Assembly: GCA_033765235.1 (NCBI GenBank)
Contig: JANRIG010000021.1
Coordinates: 1 to 60,116, forward strand
Origin: JANRIG01 sp033765235
Lineage (GTDB): Bacteria > Bacteroidota > Bacteroidia > Cytophagales > UBA9547
Direction of reading: 5' to 3'
DNA length: 60,116 nt
Positions 50,195-58,852 of the stretch are shown here, piece after piece (the stretch's first letter is position 1; every line of letters starts with the position of its first letter). Under the pieces are notes generated by a model. It saw only the letters and a list, made by a program, of their open reading frames with translations, was not told the origin of the DNA and did no database searches. Made by a program: the position numbers and the translations under genes.

Positions 50195-52891
50195 TTAAAG
50201 TTTTATTCCTATTAGTAATACGTCGTCCATTTGTTTGGTATTGCCTTTCCAATCTACATAAAATTGGTCAAATATATCTTTCATTTTGTCAAAATGTTTG
50301 ATGTTATTATTTTCCATAATAATATTTTTGATGCGTGCAGGTCCTATTTTTTTGTCATCTGGACCTCCAAACTGGTCAGGGTATCCATCGGAGCAAAAGA
50401 AGAAACTGTCGCCTTGCAATATATCAATTTTATAATTGGTAAAGTCTGTCTGGTTTCTAAATATTCCTCCGCCTATCGGAAATTTGTCGCCCTTGTATTC
50501 AAGTAGCTCTGTGCCTCTCATTTGGTACAGCGGACGGTGAGCCCCTGCGTATTCAAGTACCTTTTGTTTAAGATTTATCTTGCATAGGGCTATATCCATG
50601 CCGTCTTTCATCTCATTGCCTTCTGTGTCTTGCTTGAGGGTTTTGGTCACGCTGTGGTCTAACAGGTCTAATATTCTGCCTGGTTCTGATACTTTTTGGC
50701 TTTTCACAATATCATTGAGCAAAAAGTAACCAATAAGCGAGAGCATGGCTCCGGGCACACCATGACCTGTACAGTCTACAGCAGCTATGTATATATTATC
50801 GCCATCATGTACAAACCATGGGAAGTCGCCGCTCACCACATCGCGAGGTTTGTAGAGCATAAAAAAGTCGGGCAACAGTGTTTTTATATAATTTAATTCC
50901 GGCAGTATAGCTACTTGTATTCGTTGTGCATAGTTAATACTTTCGGTTATTTTTTTGTTTTTGGATTGAATTTCGAGTTCAGCTTTTTTTCTTTCGGTGA
51001 TATCATTTGATACCAGTAACACAGATTCTATGCTTTTGTCATCGTTGTACTCGGGTATGGCATTCACATTCATGACCAAGCTGTCTGTGAGGCTTGGGAA
51101 GGTCATCTCAAGTTGTATTTTATTTTTTTGAGTAATTACTTGATGGATAATTTCTTGCCAAGTTTTCACCACACCATCGTTTAGGCTGGTTTCAGTAACA
51201 TTTTTACGGAGAAATATATCAGGCTTATTACCTGTAAGTTGCTCTATGGTAGGGTTTATGTAGTATATATCGCCATCTTTGTTGAGTCTGGTGATGAGGT
51301 CAGGAGAGTTTTCGGAGAGTGATTGCATCTGGCTTCGCATACGTGCTTCTTTTTCGGCAAGTCGTCGTTCTGTAATGTCGCGCTTGTTTAGCACTATTCC
51401 TTGTATGGCTTTGTCGGTGATGAGGTTTTTGCAGCTTACTTCTATCCAAATATCACTTCCGTCTTTTTTGTGATATACATATTGGAGGGTGCGTATTTGC
51501 TTAGGCTTTACCAGTACATTTTCAAACATATCTGTGAATGCAGATTTAGACTCTTTATTTATCTTATCTACATATTTTGTACCAATTAGTTCTTCTGTGC
51601 TGTAGCCTAATATAGTTTGGATAGAGGGGCTTACATAGGTTATTTTTCCTACTTTATCGCAAATGATGATAACCTCGGAGGCATTTACCAGTAGGGCATG
51701 AGTGCGGTTTTGAGATTTGTTTACCTCTTCTATTTGTTCTTCAAGTTTTTTGTTGGAGCGTTGCAGTTCTTCTTGTGTTGCATGCATTTCTTCTGCATTT
51801 TGCTGCAATACTGCAGATTGCTCTTTGAGCTCGGAGCTCATGCGTTGCGACTCTTGCAAAAGCTTTGCAGTGCGCTCATTTACTTGAAGGTTGAATATTG
51901 TCTGAGCTATGATTTCGCTCACATTTTTTATTATATCTATTTCGAGAGGCTTCAACTTGTATATAGAGGCAAACTCCAAGGCACCGTATACTTTTTCGTT
52001 GGTAATGAGGGGCATGATGAGTATGCTGGTGGGGCGCTGCTCACCTATGAGGCCTGATGTGATGGTGACATAGTCGCGTGGTATTTCAGTACGATGCACC
52101 ATATCCATCTCTACCACTGCCTGCCCTACCAGACCTTCGGCAAATTTGAATTCTTTTTTGATGGTTTTCTTTTTGTTATAGGCAAATGTGTTGGTGAGTT
52201 TAATGTATTTATCTTTGCCCTCGCCTTCCACTATGTAGAATGCGCCTTGTATAGCACTGATTTTGATACATAAATATTTGAGAAGGTCATCTCCTAAGGC
52301 ATCAAGTTGGTTGTGTGAGCGTAGTATGTTTCCTACTTCTGAGTTGCAAAGCACTATTTTGTTGCGTTCTTCGTCGCGCATAAATGATGTTTGCAGGTTG
52401 CTCCTCATGTCGAGCAGTGCATGACCCAGCACATCTTGGTCACTTATAGGTTTAAAGTCTGCATCAAGTTCTCCCTTGCCTATTTTCACGGCAAATTGGG
52501 CTGTGCTTTTGAGACCTTCTATCACTTCGGTGAGCCCGCGCTGCATATCTCCTATCTCATCGTTGCTCATTTTGAGAGAAGATACATCAGGCATTTCGCC
52601 ATTTTTGAGCTTATTGAGTGTAGTAAGTGTGCTTTTTATAGGTTTTTGAATGTAGTATGCCACTAAAAAAGCTGCTATCACTCCGCCTATAAATATACAT
52701 ACGGTATAAATAAATATTTTATCAGCTTGGTTTTGCAATGTGATAATGAGCTCAGTTTTGTCGAGGGTACTATCGCCTATTTCATTTACTACGTTGAATA
52801 TTTCACGAATGATATTGTATGAGTTGAGTGCCAAGAATGACATCACTATCAGTGCTGCAAAAAGTATCTTATATCGGATGGTGACTCTCAT
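50195..52891 (-). CDS. Membrane HAMP-GAF-PAS-PAS-SpoIIE protein phosphatase (SiaA-like role)
   Basis: 898 residues. Two membrane helices (~8-28 and 58-80) enclose a short periplasmic segment. A HAMP region follows ('AYYIQKPIKSTLTTLNKL', 'SNDEIGDMQRGLTEV'), with a second HAMP-like linker ('KIGKGELDADFKPISDQDVL'). Then GAF (~200-345), a coiled coil (~350-400), PAS (~400-510), PAS (~520-645) and a PP2C/SpoIIE phosphatase (~660-898). The phosphatase has the metal-binding motifs 'YKPRDVVSGDFPWF', 'AAVDCTGHGVPGAMLSLIG' and 'FFCSDGYPDQFGGPDD'. It should dephosphorylate the SiaC-like protein in response to a signal sensed in the membrane or by GAF/PAS. It starts one base after the GAF gene. Confidence 0.93.
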   Translation of the reverse strand: MRVTIRYKILFAALIVMSFLALNSYNIIREIFNVVNEIGDSTLDKTELIITLQNQADKIFIYTVCIFIGGVIAAFLVAYYIQKPIKSTLTTLNKLKNGEMPDVSSLKMSNDEIGDMQRGLTEVIEGLKSTAQFAVKIGKGELDADFKPISDQDVLGHALLDMRSNLQTSFMRDEERNKIVLCNSEVGNILRSHNQLDALGDDLLKYLCIKISAIQGAFYIVEGEGKDKYIKLTNTFAYNKKKTIKKEFKFAEGLVGQAVVEMDMVHRTEIPRDYVTITSGLIGEQRPTSILIMPLITNEKVYGALEFASIYKLKPLEIDIIKNVSEIIAQTIFNLQVNERTAKLLQESQRMSSELKEQSAVLQQNAEEMHATQEELQRSNKKLEEQIEEVNKSQNRTHALLVNASEVIIICDKVGKITYVSPSIQTILGYSTEELIGTKYVDKINKESKSAFTDMFENVLVKPKQIRTLQYVYHKKDGSDIWIEVSCKNLITDKAIQGIVLNKRDITERRLAEKEARMRSQMQSLSENSPDLITRLNKDGDIYYINPTIEQLTGNKPDIFLRKNVTETSLNDGVVKTWQEIIHQVITQKNKIQLEMTFPSLTDSLVMNVNAIPEYNDDKSIESVLLVSNDITERKKAELEIQSKNKKITESINYAQRIQVAILPELNYIKTLLPDFFMLYKPRDVVSGDFPWFVHDGDNIYIAAVDCTGHGVPGAMLSLIGYFLLNDIVKSQKVSEPGRILDLLDHSVTKTLKQDTEGNEMKDGMDIALCKINLKQKVLEYAGAHRPLYQMRGTELLEYKGDKFPIGGGIFRNQTDFTNYKIDILQGDSFFFCSDGYPDQFGGPDDKKIGPARIKNIIMENNNIKHFDKMKDIFDQFYVDWKGNTKQMDDVLLIGIKL

Positions 52892-52892
52892 A

Positions 52893-53666
52893 CTAAGCTT
52901 TGGATGTAAATATATCTGATATTACTTTTTGAATAAACTCATTGGTAAAGTTGATGGCTTCACTATTCATGGCTCCAAAGCCCGAAAGCTCTATGACCGC
53001 CAATATGTCATCATTTTTGGACTTGATAGGCGATATATATATGTAGTCAGGGTACATTTCGCCGAGGCCTGACACTACTTTGAGGTAACCCTTAGGCACT
53101 TCTTGTATATACACAGGGCTCCCTGTAAGAGCTACCTGTCCTGTAATGCCTTCACCAATTTCTATATTATCTATGCGGGTACGGTCTTCAAAAAGGGCAT
53201 AGGATGTGGCAATACGCAAATATTTTTTGTTATCTTCTTTGTGTACTATATAAATAATGCCTTGTGCAAAATTAAGTTCCTTGCATACCAACCATAATAT
53301 ATTTTCAAGTTTTTGTTCCTCTGTCTTGCCTTCTTTGATTTTTAGCACAGCTTTGTCATAGAGTGCGCTGAATTTGAGGGTGAGCTCCTGCACTATGGAG
53401 TCATTGAGGTCTTGCACATCTTTTATATCTTTGGTCATTTCTTTCACACTCTTGAATATTTCATCTTTTTCAGCGGTTAATTTATTGTTAACTACAAGAT
53501 TTTTGTAAATAAAATAGCTGCCTGTGCTAAGTTGTGCAAAGAGCAAGCCTAAAAAAATGACAAAATTAAGCATAGAAATATGTGAAAAATAATATACATA
53601 AGCCCCTATAAATAAGAGCATTGCAGATAGCAAAAAATACAGAGAAGGCAGTAAATACTTATTCAT
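52893..53666 (-). CDS. Membrane GAF-domain protein
   Basis: 257 residues. Two membrane helices near the N-terminus ('LLPSLYFLLSAMLLFIGAYV', 'ISMLNFVIFLGLLFAQ'), a coiled coil ('KDEIFKSVKEMTKDIKDVQD'), and a GAF domain (~105-250) with 'NILWLVCKELNFAQGIIYIV', 'IEIGEGITGQVALTGSPVYI' and 'YIYISPIKSKNDDILAVIEL'. Its GAF part resembles that of the SpoIIE phosphatase encoded one base downstream. It has no output domain, so it may be a sensor subunit for the phosphatase. The CheB gene ends one base upstream. Confidence 0.88.
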   Translation of the reverse strand: MNKYLLPSLYFLLSAMLLFIGAYVYYFSHISMLNFVIFLGLLFAQLSTGSYFIYKNLVVNNKLTAEKDEIFKSVKEMTKDIKDVQDLNDSIVQELTLKFSALYDKAVLKIKEGKTEEQKLENILWLVCKELNFAQGIIYIVHKEDNKKYLRIATSYALFEDRTRIDNIEIGEGITGQVALTGSPVYIQEVPKGYLKVVSGLGEMYPDYIYISPIKSKNDDILAVIELSGFGAMNSEAINFTNEFIQKVISDIFTSKA

Positions 53667-53667
53667 A

Positions 53668-54258
53668 CTAAGCCAAAGTGTTTAGCAATTTAATAATTTC
53701 ATTTGTTTTCAAAACTAAATCTATTTTTGTAATATTCATAGCAGCTGTAGGCATAGTATCTATGGTGCATTCTTTAGGGTCTTGCACTATGGTATACCCG
53801 CCTCTTTCTTTCATTTTTTTGATTCCCCATGCGCCATCTTTGTTTGCCCCCGATAGTATAATGCCCAATACCTTGTTTTTGTATGCATATGATGCAGTGT
53901 CAAAAGTAAGGTCTATGGCAGGTCTGGAGTTATTCACCATTTCTTCCGTGGATAGTGATATTTTATTCCCTAGTTCTATATACATATGGTAGTTTGCAGG
54001 TGCCAAATATACAATTCCTTTTTTAATGGTTTCTTTATCATCGGGCTCAGTGATGGTTTTTTTTGACTTGAGCGATAGTGCTTCCACAAATCCGTTGCGC
54101 ACATGCTTAAGCCTGTGCAGTGCCATGAATATAGGTATGTCTATCTCAGGGTTTATTTCAGACAATATCTGAGTTATGACCTGAAAGCTGCCCGCCGAGC
54201 CTCCTATTACAATGGCTTTATAAAAATTTTTTTCTAAAGTGGGGGTTTGATTAGTCAC
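53668..54258 (-). CDS. CheB-type protein-glutamate methylesterase, no receiver domain
   Basis: 196 residues, the CheB catalytic domain alone. Catalytic triad in order: Ser in 'VIGGSAGSFQVITQI', His in 'FMALHRLKHVRNGFVEAL', Asp in 'GIILSGANKDGAWGIKKMKE'. 'GIVYLAPANYHMYIEL' is a standard internal motif. It removes methyl groups from glutamates on a target protein. Without a receiver domain it is not controlled by a CheA kinase in the usual way. The CheR gene is seven bases upstream. Confidence 0.92.
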   Translation of the reverse strand: MTNQTPTLEKNFYKAIVIGGSAGSFQVITQILSEINPEIDIPIFMALHRLKHVRNGFVEALSLKSKKTITEPDDKETIKKGIVYLAPANYHMYIELGNKISLSTEEMVNNSRPAIDLTFDTASYAYKNKVLGIILSGANKDGAWGIKKMKERGGYTIVQDPKECTIDTMPTAAMNITKIDLVLKTNEIIKLLNTLA

Positions 54259-54265
54259 CTACAGT

Positions 54266-55096
54266 CTATTCTTTTACTTTTTTATATACTTTTTCTTCAT
54301 TGTTCACGGTGATGAATTTGGATGCTATGTCGCTCCATATCAAGGTTTCTTTAGAACCTATGATAAAGTACCCATAGTTGAACAAGCTTTCATGAAAAAG
54401 CTTAAAAACCTCATTTTGAAGTTGTTGATTAAAATATATAAGCACATTGCGGCATAATATAAGGTCAAACTTGTTGAACAAACCTGAGCGCACCAAATCA
54501 TGTATTCTGAAAGTGACATTGCGTGTAAGTTTAGTATCCATCACTGCCATACCGTTTACTTCTTTGTAATAGTCGCTTATTTTTGATTTGCCTACATATC
54601 TTATATAGTTTTTTTCGTTGACTTCAAGCATATTTTTCATGCTGAATTTGGCATCTTTGGCTTTGGCTAATATGGAGTCATCTATGTCTGTAGCCCATAT
54701 TTTGGTTTTGTCAAGCCACCCGTTTTCATGAAGCAATATGCACATGGAGTATACTTCCTCGCCTGATGAGCAACCTGCATGCCATATTTTTATGGTTTCG
54801 TGTGTAGAGAATAAGTTGGGCAATACTTTTTCGCGCAAATCGCGCCACATAGAAGGGTCGCGAAACATTTCGGTCACATTTACTGTGATTTCATTCAAAA
54901 ATAGCTTAAAAAAATTGCTGTCGTTTTTTACTTTTTCGGTGAGAGTGACCATGTTATTGATTTTGTACAATTCCAAAAATCTGATAATGCGCCTTTTAAA
55001 TGATGAAATAGCATAGTTGCCAAAGTCGTAGCTGTATTTTTCGGTAATGGCATGACACAGGGCACGCAGCTCGTTAATTTCTATATCCTCTATCAT
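54266..55096 (-). CDS. CheR-type protein-glutamate methyltransferase
   Basis: 276 residues. N-terminal helical CheR domain ('LRALCHAITEKYSYDFGNYA', 'LFLNEITVNVTEMFRDPSMW'), then the SAM-binding part: 'IWHAGCSSGEEVYSMCILLH' near residue 104, 'WATDIDDSILAKAKDAKFSM', and 'DLILCRNVLIYFN'. It methylates glutamates on receptors or other targets using SAM. No methyl-accepting chemotaxis protein, CheA or CheW is in the window. It is the first gene of the seven-gene operon; I see no strong consensus promoter in the 120 bases before it. Confidence 0.94.
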   Translation of the reverse strand: MIEDIEINELRALCHAITEKYSYDFGNYAISSFKRRIIRFLELYKINNMVTLTEKVKNDSNFFKLFLNEITVNVTEMFRDPSMWRDLREKVLPNLFSTHETIKIWHAGCSSGEEVYSMCILLHENGWLDKTKIWATDIDDSILAKAKDAKFSMKNMLEVNEKNYIRYVGKSKISDYYKEVNGMAVMDTKLTRNVTFRIHDLVRSGLFNKFDLILCRNVLIYFNQQLQNEVFKLFHESLFNYGYFIIGSKETLIWSDIASKFITVNNEEKVYKKVKE

Positions 55097-55220
55097 AATG
55101 TATATATAGGGTGTTAATATTAATAACCGGCAATCTATTAGAATTACATATAATTGAAAAATTAATTATTGTTAACATAAGAATATATTACAAAAAATAT
55201 TACTTGTTTATTGCTTGCTG

Positions 55221-55532
55221 TTATACTCTTTTTACATTTTCTGATACTACTGACTTTACACTGTCAGAAAAATCTACAATAGGTGTAGAAAATAAATAGT
55301 ATTGCTCGGGATAAAATGTATCAAGATGCTCTATCAAATGGTTGTACATCAATGCACTTGTTTTCACATATATTACATTCACATTGTCTGTTTTCATTTG
55401 CCCATTTTCGTTTCTGTACACAGTAATGCCCAAATCATGGGTGGCAAATGCAATAAGCTGCTCTCTTATGAGCAATTTTATCACATCTTCAGGGTCATAT
55501 TGACCATGTATATATATGGTGGCGGTTATCAT
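55221..55532 (-). CDS. CutA1-like small protein
   Basis: 103 residues. The order of strands and helices follows CutA1: 'ITATIYIHGQYDPEDVIKLL' (first strand and helix), 'AFATHDLGITVYRNENGQMK' (the 'SxYxWxG'-like strand is weak), 'VNVIYVKTSALMYNHLIEHL', and 'EQYYLFSTPIVDFSD', like the P-x-I-x-x-x-P/V ending of CutA. Key Cys of the Escherichia coli protein are absent. CutA proteins form very stable trimers, of unclear function, sometimes linked to copper. The similarity is remote. It follows the CheR operon in a divergent arrangement with miaA. Confidence 0.5.
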   Translation of the reverse strand: MITATIYIHGQYDPEDVIKLLIREQLIAFATHDLGITVYRNENGQMKTDNVNVIYVKTSALMYNHLIEHLDTFYPEQYYLFSTPIVDFSDSVKSVVSENVKRV

Positions 55533-55607
55533 AAGTTTCTACATAATTATATATGCAAACGATGATAGCTCTATTTTTGTTGCTAAAAAACAATGAATAT
55601 AATGATA

Positions 55608-55640
55608 TTGTACAGCATTCATTATTTTATTATATTTTTG
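55608..55640 (+). promoter_or_regulatory. Bacteroidota-type promoter for miaA
   Basis: TTG at 55608-55610 and an exact -7 box TATTTTTG at 55633-55640, separated by 22 bases, slightly wider than ideal. The miaA ATG is ten bases after the box. Confidence 0.45.
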
Positions 55641-55650
55641 ATGTTAATAA

Positions 55651-56568
55651 ATGGCGAATAATGACAAAAAATATTTAATAGTGATAGCCGGACCTACAGC
55701 CGTAGGCAAAACTGCTGCTGCCATAAAACTGGCCAAATATTTTGATACAGAAATAGTATCTGCAGACTCCAGACAGATATACCGCGAGATGAGCATAGGC
55801 ACCGCAAAGCCCACACCCCAAGAGCTCAGTATGGCAACGTATCACTTGATAAATCATGTATCCATACACGAGCCTTACGATGTAGGAACTTATGCAAAGC
55901 AAGCTTTGCAATGTATTGATAATATATTCAATACCAGAAAATTAGCTATACTGTCGGGAGGTACGGGGCTATATATACATGCAGTGTGCCATGGGCTGGA
56001 TACTATGCCTGCGGCTAACTTGCATATAAGAAATAAACTAAACAATGACTTTGATACAAGTGGAATAGAACCTTTGCAAATAATGCTCAAAACGGTAGAC
56101 CCTGTCTATTACAATATGGTAGATATACACAACCATGTGCGTATCATTCGTGCATTGGAGGTATATTTTTCTACGCAAATACCATTTTCACAATATCTCA
56201 ACAATACAAAAACTATAAGACCTTTTGAGGTGATAAAAATAGCATTGCGCTTAGACAAGGACATATTAAACCAAAAAATAAATATTAGGACTGATGATAT
56301 GATACAGGCGGGGTTAGTACAAGAAGCCCAAGGTTTGTACAAATATAGAACTCTAAGTGCACTCAAAACAGTAGGCTATGAAGAAATATTTGATTATTTA
56401 GACCACAAGACTGATTTGCAAATGTGTACGCAACTAATAAAAAAGCATACCGCCCATTATGCAAAAAAGCAATTGACTTGGCTGCGCAAAGATGAGGAAT
56501 ACAAATGGTTTGAACCCGGCGAATATACACGTATCATTGACTATATTTGTAGTATTATCAATAAATAA
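55651..56568 (+). CDS. miaA: tRNA dimethylallyltransferase
   Basis: 305 residues. P-loop 'IAGPTAVGKTAAAIKLAKYF' near residues 11-30, 'SADSRQIYREMSIGTAKPTP' (the conserved Asp and dimethylallyl-PP binding part), 'YDVGTYAKQ' and 'LSGGTGLYIHAVCHGL'. It adds the dimethylallyl group to A37 of UNN-reading tRNAs. The C-terminal part ends 'QLTWLRKDEEYKWF', the usual tail. The polysaccharide deacetylase gene starts 13 bases later, beginning a short operon. Confidence 0.95.
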   Translation: MANNDKKYLIVIAGPTAVGKTAAAIKLAKYFDTEIVSADSRQIYREMSIGTAKPTPQELSMATYHLINHVSIHEPYDVGTYAKQALQCIDNIFNTRKLAILSGGTGLYIHAVCHGLDTMPAANLHIRNKLNNDFDTSGIEPLQIMLKTVDPVYYNMVDIHNHVRIIRALEVYFSTQIPFSQYLNNTKTIRPFEVIKIALRLDKDILNQKINIRTDDMIQAGLVQEAQGLYKYRTLSALKTVGYEEIFDYLDHKTDLQMCTQLIKKHTAHYAKKQLTWLRKDEEYKWFEPGEYTRIIDYICSIINK

Positions 56569-56581
56569 CAGGTTTTATATT

Positions 56582-57205
56582 ATGCTTATTCAAGATACTA
56601 TATTCAAGATGTTTTACAAAAAATGTATCTGTAAAATGCCCCATGACACACCACCTGCACTCTACCTTACTTTTGACGACGGACCCATACCTGAGCTCAC
56701 GCCTTGGGTACTTGACATATTGGAAAAATACCAAATCAAAGCCACATTTTTTTGTGTAGGGCACAATGTACAAAAGCATCCTGCCATATTTCATGAGGTA
56801 ATAAATAGAGGACACCGCATAGGCAACCATACCCATCATCACCTCAAAGGGTTTATTACATCAAAAAATACGTATATTGATGATATTAATATGTGCCAAC
56901 AAACAATTGAAAATGAGGTATATATGAATACTTACTTATTCAGACCTCCTTATGGGCAGTTGCCTCCTTGGTGGGTAAATGAAATATCAGCACAATACCA
57001 AATCATACTATGGGATGTGGTTAGTTTTGACTTTATGCAAACTTGGAGCCCTCAAAAGTGCCTTTCACATTCCATAAAAAGTACAAAGCCCGGCAGCATC
57101 ATAGTATTTCACGACAATATAAAGGCGAAAAAAAATATTACTTTTGCATTGCCCGCATATATTGAGCACTTTTGCAACATGGGATATGCCTTTGGCAAAT
57201 TATAA
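56582..57205 (+). CDS. Polysaccharide deacetylase (CE4 family)
   Basis: 207 residues from the ATG 13 bases after miaA (a start further upstream would overlap miaA). The CE4 metal motifs are 'YLTFDDGPIPELTP' (D-D), H-x3-H in 'RIGNHTHHHLKGF', 'RPPYGQLPPWWV', and 'ILWDVVSFDFMQ'. No signal peptide is visible, so it may act in the cytoplasm or be secreted without a standard leader. CE4 enzymes deacetylate N-acetylglucosamine in peptidoglycan or polysaccharides. A DUF3109 gene follows after 16 bases. Confidence 0.88.
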   Translation: MLIQDTIFKMFYKKCICKMPHDTPPALYLTFDDGPIPELTPWVLDILEKYQIKATFFCVGHNVQKHPAIFHEVINRGHRIGNHTHHHLKGFITSKNTYIDDINMCQQTIENEVYMNTYLFRPPYGQLPPWWVNEISAQYQIILWDVVSFDFMQTWSPQKCLSHSIKSTKPGSIIVFHDNIKAKKNITFALPAYIEHFCNMGYAFGKL

Positions 57206-57221
57206 TAATTCTATTATTCAC

Positions 57222-57782
57222 ATGCTTGCTATACACGATACGCTTATAGCCGATGATATCATACAAAGCTACTTTGTGTGCGACCTATTGCAATGTAAAG
57301 GTGCCTGCTGTGAAGCGGGTGATGCAGGTGCACCATTGCAAATACATGAGTTGCCTATATTGGAGCAAATATATGATGAGGTAAAATCTTACTTACCCCA
57401 AGACAGCATAGCTGCCATTGAGCAAAATGGACTTTATGATACAGATAGTGAAGGCGAGTTTTGTACCACCACTGTTGACAGCAAGCAATGTGTATTTGCC
57501 TCAAAAAATAATAATATTTGGCAATGTAGCATAGAAAAGGCTTACCAAGAAGGCAAAATATCATTTCAAAAGCCTGCTTCATGCCACTTATACCCTATAC
57601 GCGTTGCCAAAACTCCATACGGCCACCTGCTCAACTATCATCAATGGCATATATGCGCCCCGGCATGCAACCATGGTGCAAAACTCAAAATACCACTGTA
57701 TGTATTTCTTAAGCAGCCTCTTATACAAAAATTTGGAGAAGAGTGGTATAATATATTGTGTCAATATGCTGAAAATAAATAA
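57222..57782 (+). CDS. DUF3109 cysteine-rich protein
   Basis: 186 residues from the ATG that follows the deacetylase stop by 16 bases; an earlier in-frame ATG would overlap that gene. It carries an unusual number of Cys: 'FVCDLLQCKGACCEAGD' near residue 18, 'GEFCTTTVDSKQC', 'IWQCSIEKAYQ', 'KPASCHLYPIRV', 'WHICAPACNHG'. The order fits DUF3109, which resembles the CxxCxxCC zinc/iron-sulfur YkgJ type. The role is unknown; an iron-sulfur or zinc cluster is likely. Common in Bacteroidota, usually next to miaA-like housekeeping genes. Confidence 0.85.
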   Translation: MLAIHDTLIADDIIQSYFVCDLLQCKGACCEAGDAGAPLQIHELPILEQIYDEVKSYLPQDSIAAIEQNGLYDTDSEGEFCTTTVDSKQCVFASKNNNIWQCSIEKAYQEGKISFQKPASCHLYPIRVAKTPYGHLLNYHQWHICAPACNHGAKLKIPLYVFLKQPLIQKFGEEWYNILCQYAENK

Positions 57783-57796
57783 AATACAAATTAGTT

Positions 57797-58072
57797 ATGG
57801 ACTTAGTTCATTATGACATTACCGTGCATGGTCGTGTGCAAGGGGTATCTTTCAGAGTATATACCAAAAACAAAGCCCAAGACCTTAAGCTATGTGGTAT
57901 AGTAAAAAACAAGCTCGACGGCACAGTATATATAGAAGCCGAAGGTCTTGAAGACGTTGTTCAGCAACTCATTGAGTGGTGCTACACCGGCTCGCCACAT
58001 TCCAAAGTAGAAAAGGTAGATATAGCGCGTGGCAAAATGACAGGCTACCGCAATTTTGAGATTAAGTATTAA
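57797..58072 (+). CDS. Acylphosphatase
   Basis: 91 residues. The catalytic Arg is in 'VHGRVQGVSFRVYTKNKAQ' and the catalytic Asn in 'GIVKNKLDGTVYIEAEG', both in the standard places. The end 'PHSKVEKVDIARG' matches. It hydrolyses acylphosphates such as acetyl phosphate. It is the last gene of the miaA operon, 14 bases after DUF3109. The ~220 bases that follow are AT-rich without a gene. Confidence 0.93.
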   Translation: MDLVHYDITVHGRVQGVSFRVYTKNKAQDLKLCGIVKNKLDGTVYIEAEGLEDVVQQLIEWCYTGSPHSKVEKVDIARGKMTGYRNFEIKY

Positions 58073-58295
58073 TCTATTGTAATAATAACTATTGGTAATA
58101 AATTGTACAGTATTATTATCCTGCTCATCACTTACTCATAAATTTAATAATATGATAAAGTGCATGTATATCAATAATCATTTGATAAGTATTAAATTTC
58201 GCTTACTATACCAAATATGCCATTTGCTATTTGTGACTTACTTATATTAATGATGTAGCGTACATTTACTTAAAATAAAAAAAAATTATATAGTT

Positions 58296-58841
58296 ATGGA
58301 AAAATATAATGACAATACCCAAACATATTATTTCTCAAAGATAAATCCTGCGCTGCTCATCACCTCCAAGTATCATCTCAAAGACCTGATACTCAAAAAA
58401 CTCAATATTGCCAATGACACAGAGGAGCCAAGGTACAACACTGCTTTGCAAGACGATATGCTCTTTAGTGATGGATTTGACTTTGGCAAAATGCAACTTA
58501 TGCCCTTGCATCATACCCAATTTGTAAATGCTATAGAAAAAATAACCTATCTTGAAGATGTATTAGACCTGTTTATAGTACTCATGCAAAAAGACAATGA
58601 ATATCAAAGTATATTTGATACACAACTTGCAGGTGTGAATACCTTGATAGCAAAAAATCAACAATTGAGCTTAAAAATTCAACAAAATACATCCAAATCA
58701 AGCACAACTATAGACTGCCAAGGTATGAAACTTAAAATAGAAGCAGACAAAAAACTCATGCAAGAGATAAAAGAACATCAAGCTATGGTAAGGTCAAAAC
58801 TTGCATTGATAGCTTGCTTAAACCTTTTGGCAAATAATTAA
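58296..58841 (+). CDS. Unknown cytosolic protein paired with a histidine kinase
   Basis: 181 residues. No signal peptide or membrane helix. The N-terminal half is mixed ('YYFSKINPALLITSKYHLKD', 'LFSDGFDFGKMQLMPLHHTQ'). The C-terminal half looks like a helical, coiled-coil region ('VNTLIAKNQQLSLKIQQNTS', 'KLMQEIKEHQAMVRSKLALI'). No domain recognised. The histidine-kinase-like gene starts 11 bases after its stop, so the two are probably co-expressed; it could be the partner of that protein. Confidence 0.5.
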   Translation: MEKYNDNTQTYYFSKINPALLITSKYHLKDLILKKLNIANDTEEPRYNTALQDDMLFSDGFDFGKMQLMPLHHTQFVNAIEKITYLEDVLDLFIVLMQKDNEYQSIFDTQLAGVNTLIAKNQQLSLKIQQNTSKSSTTIDCQGMKLKIEADKKLMQEIKEHQAMVRSKLALIACLNLLANN

Positions 58842-58852
58842 ATATTAAATAT

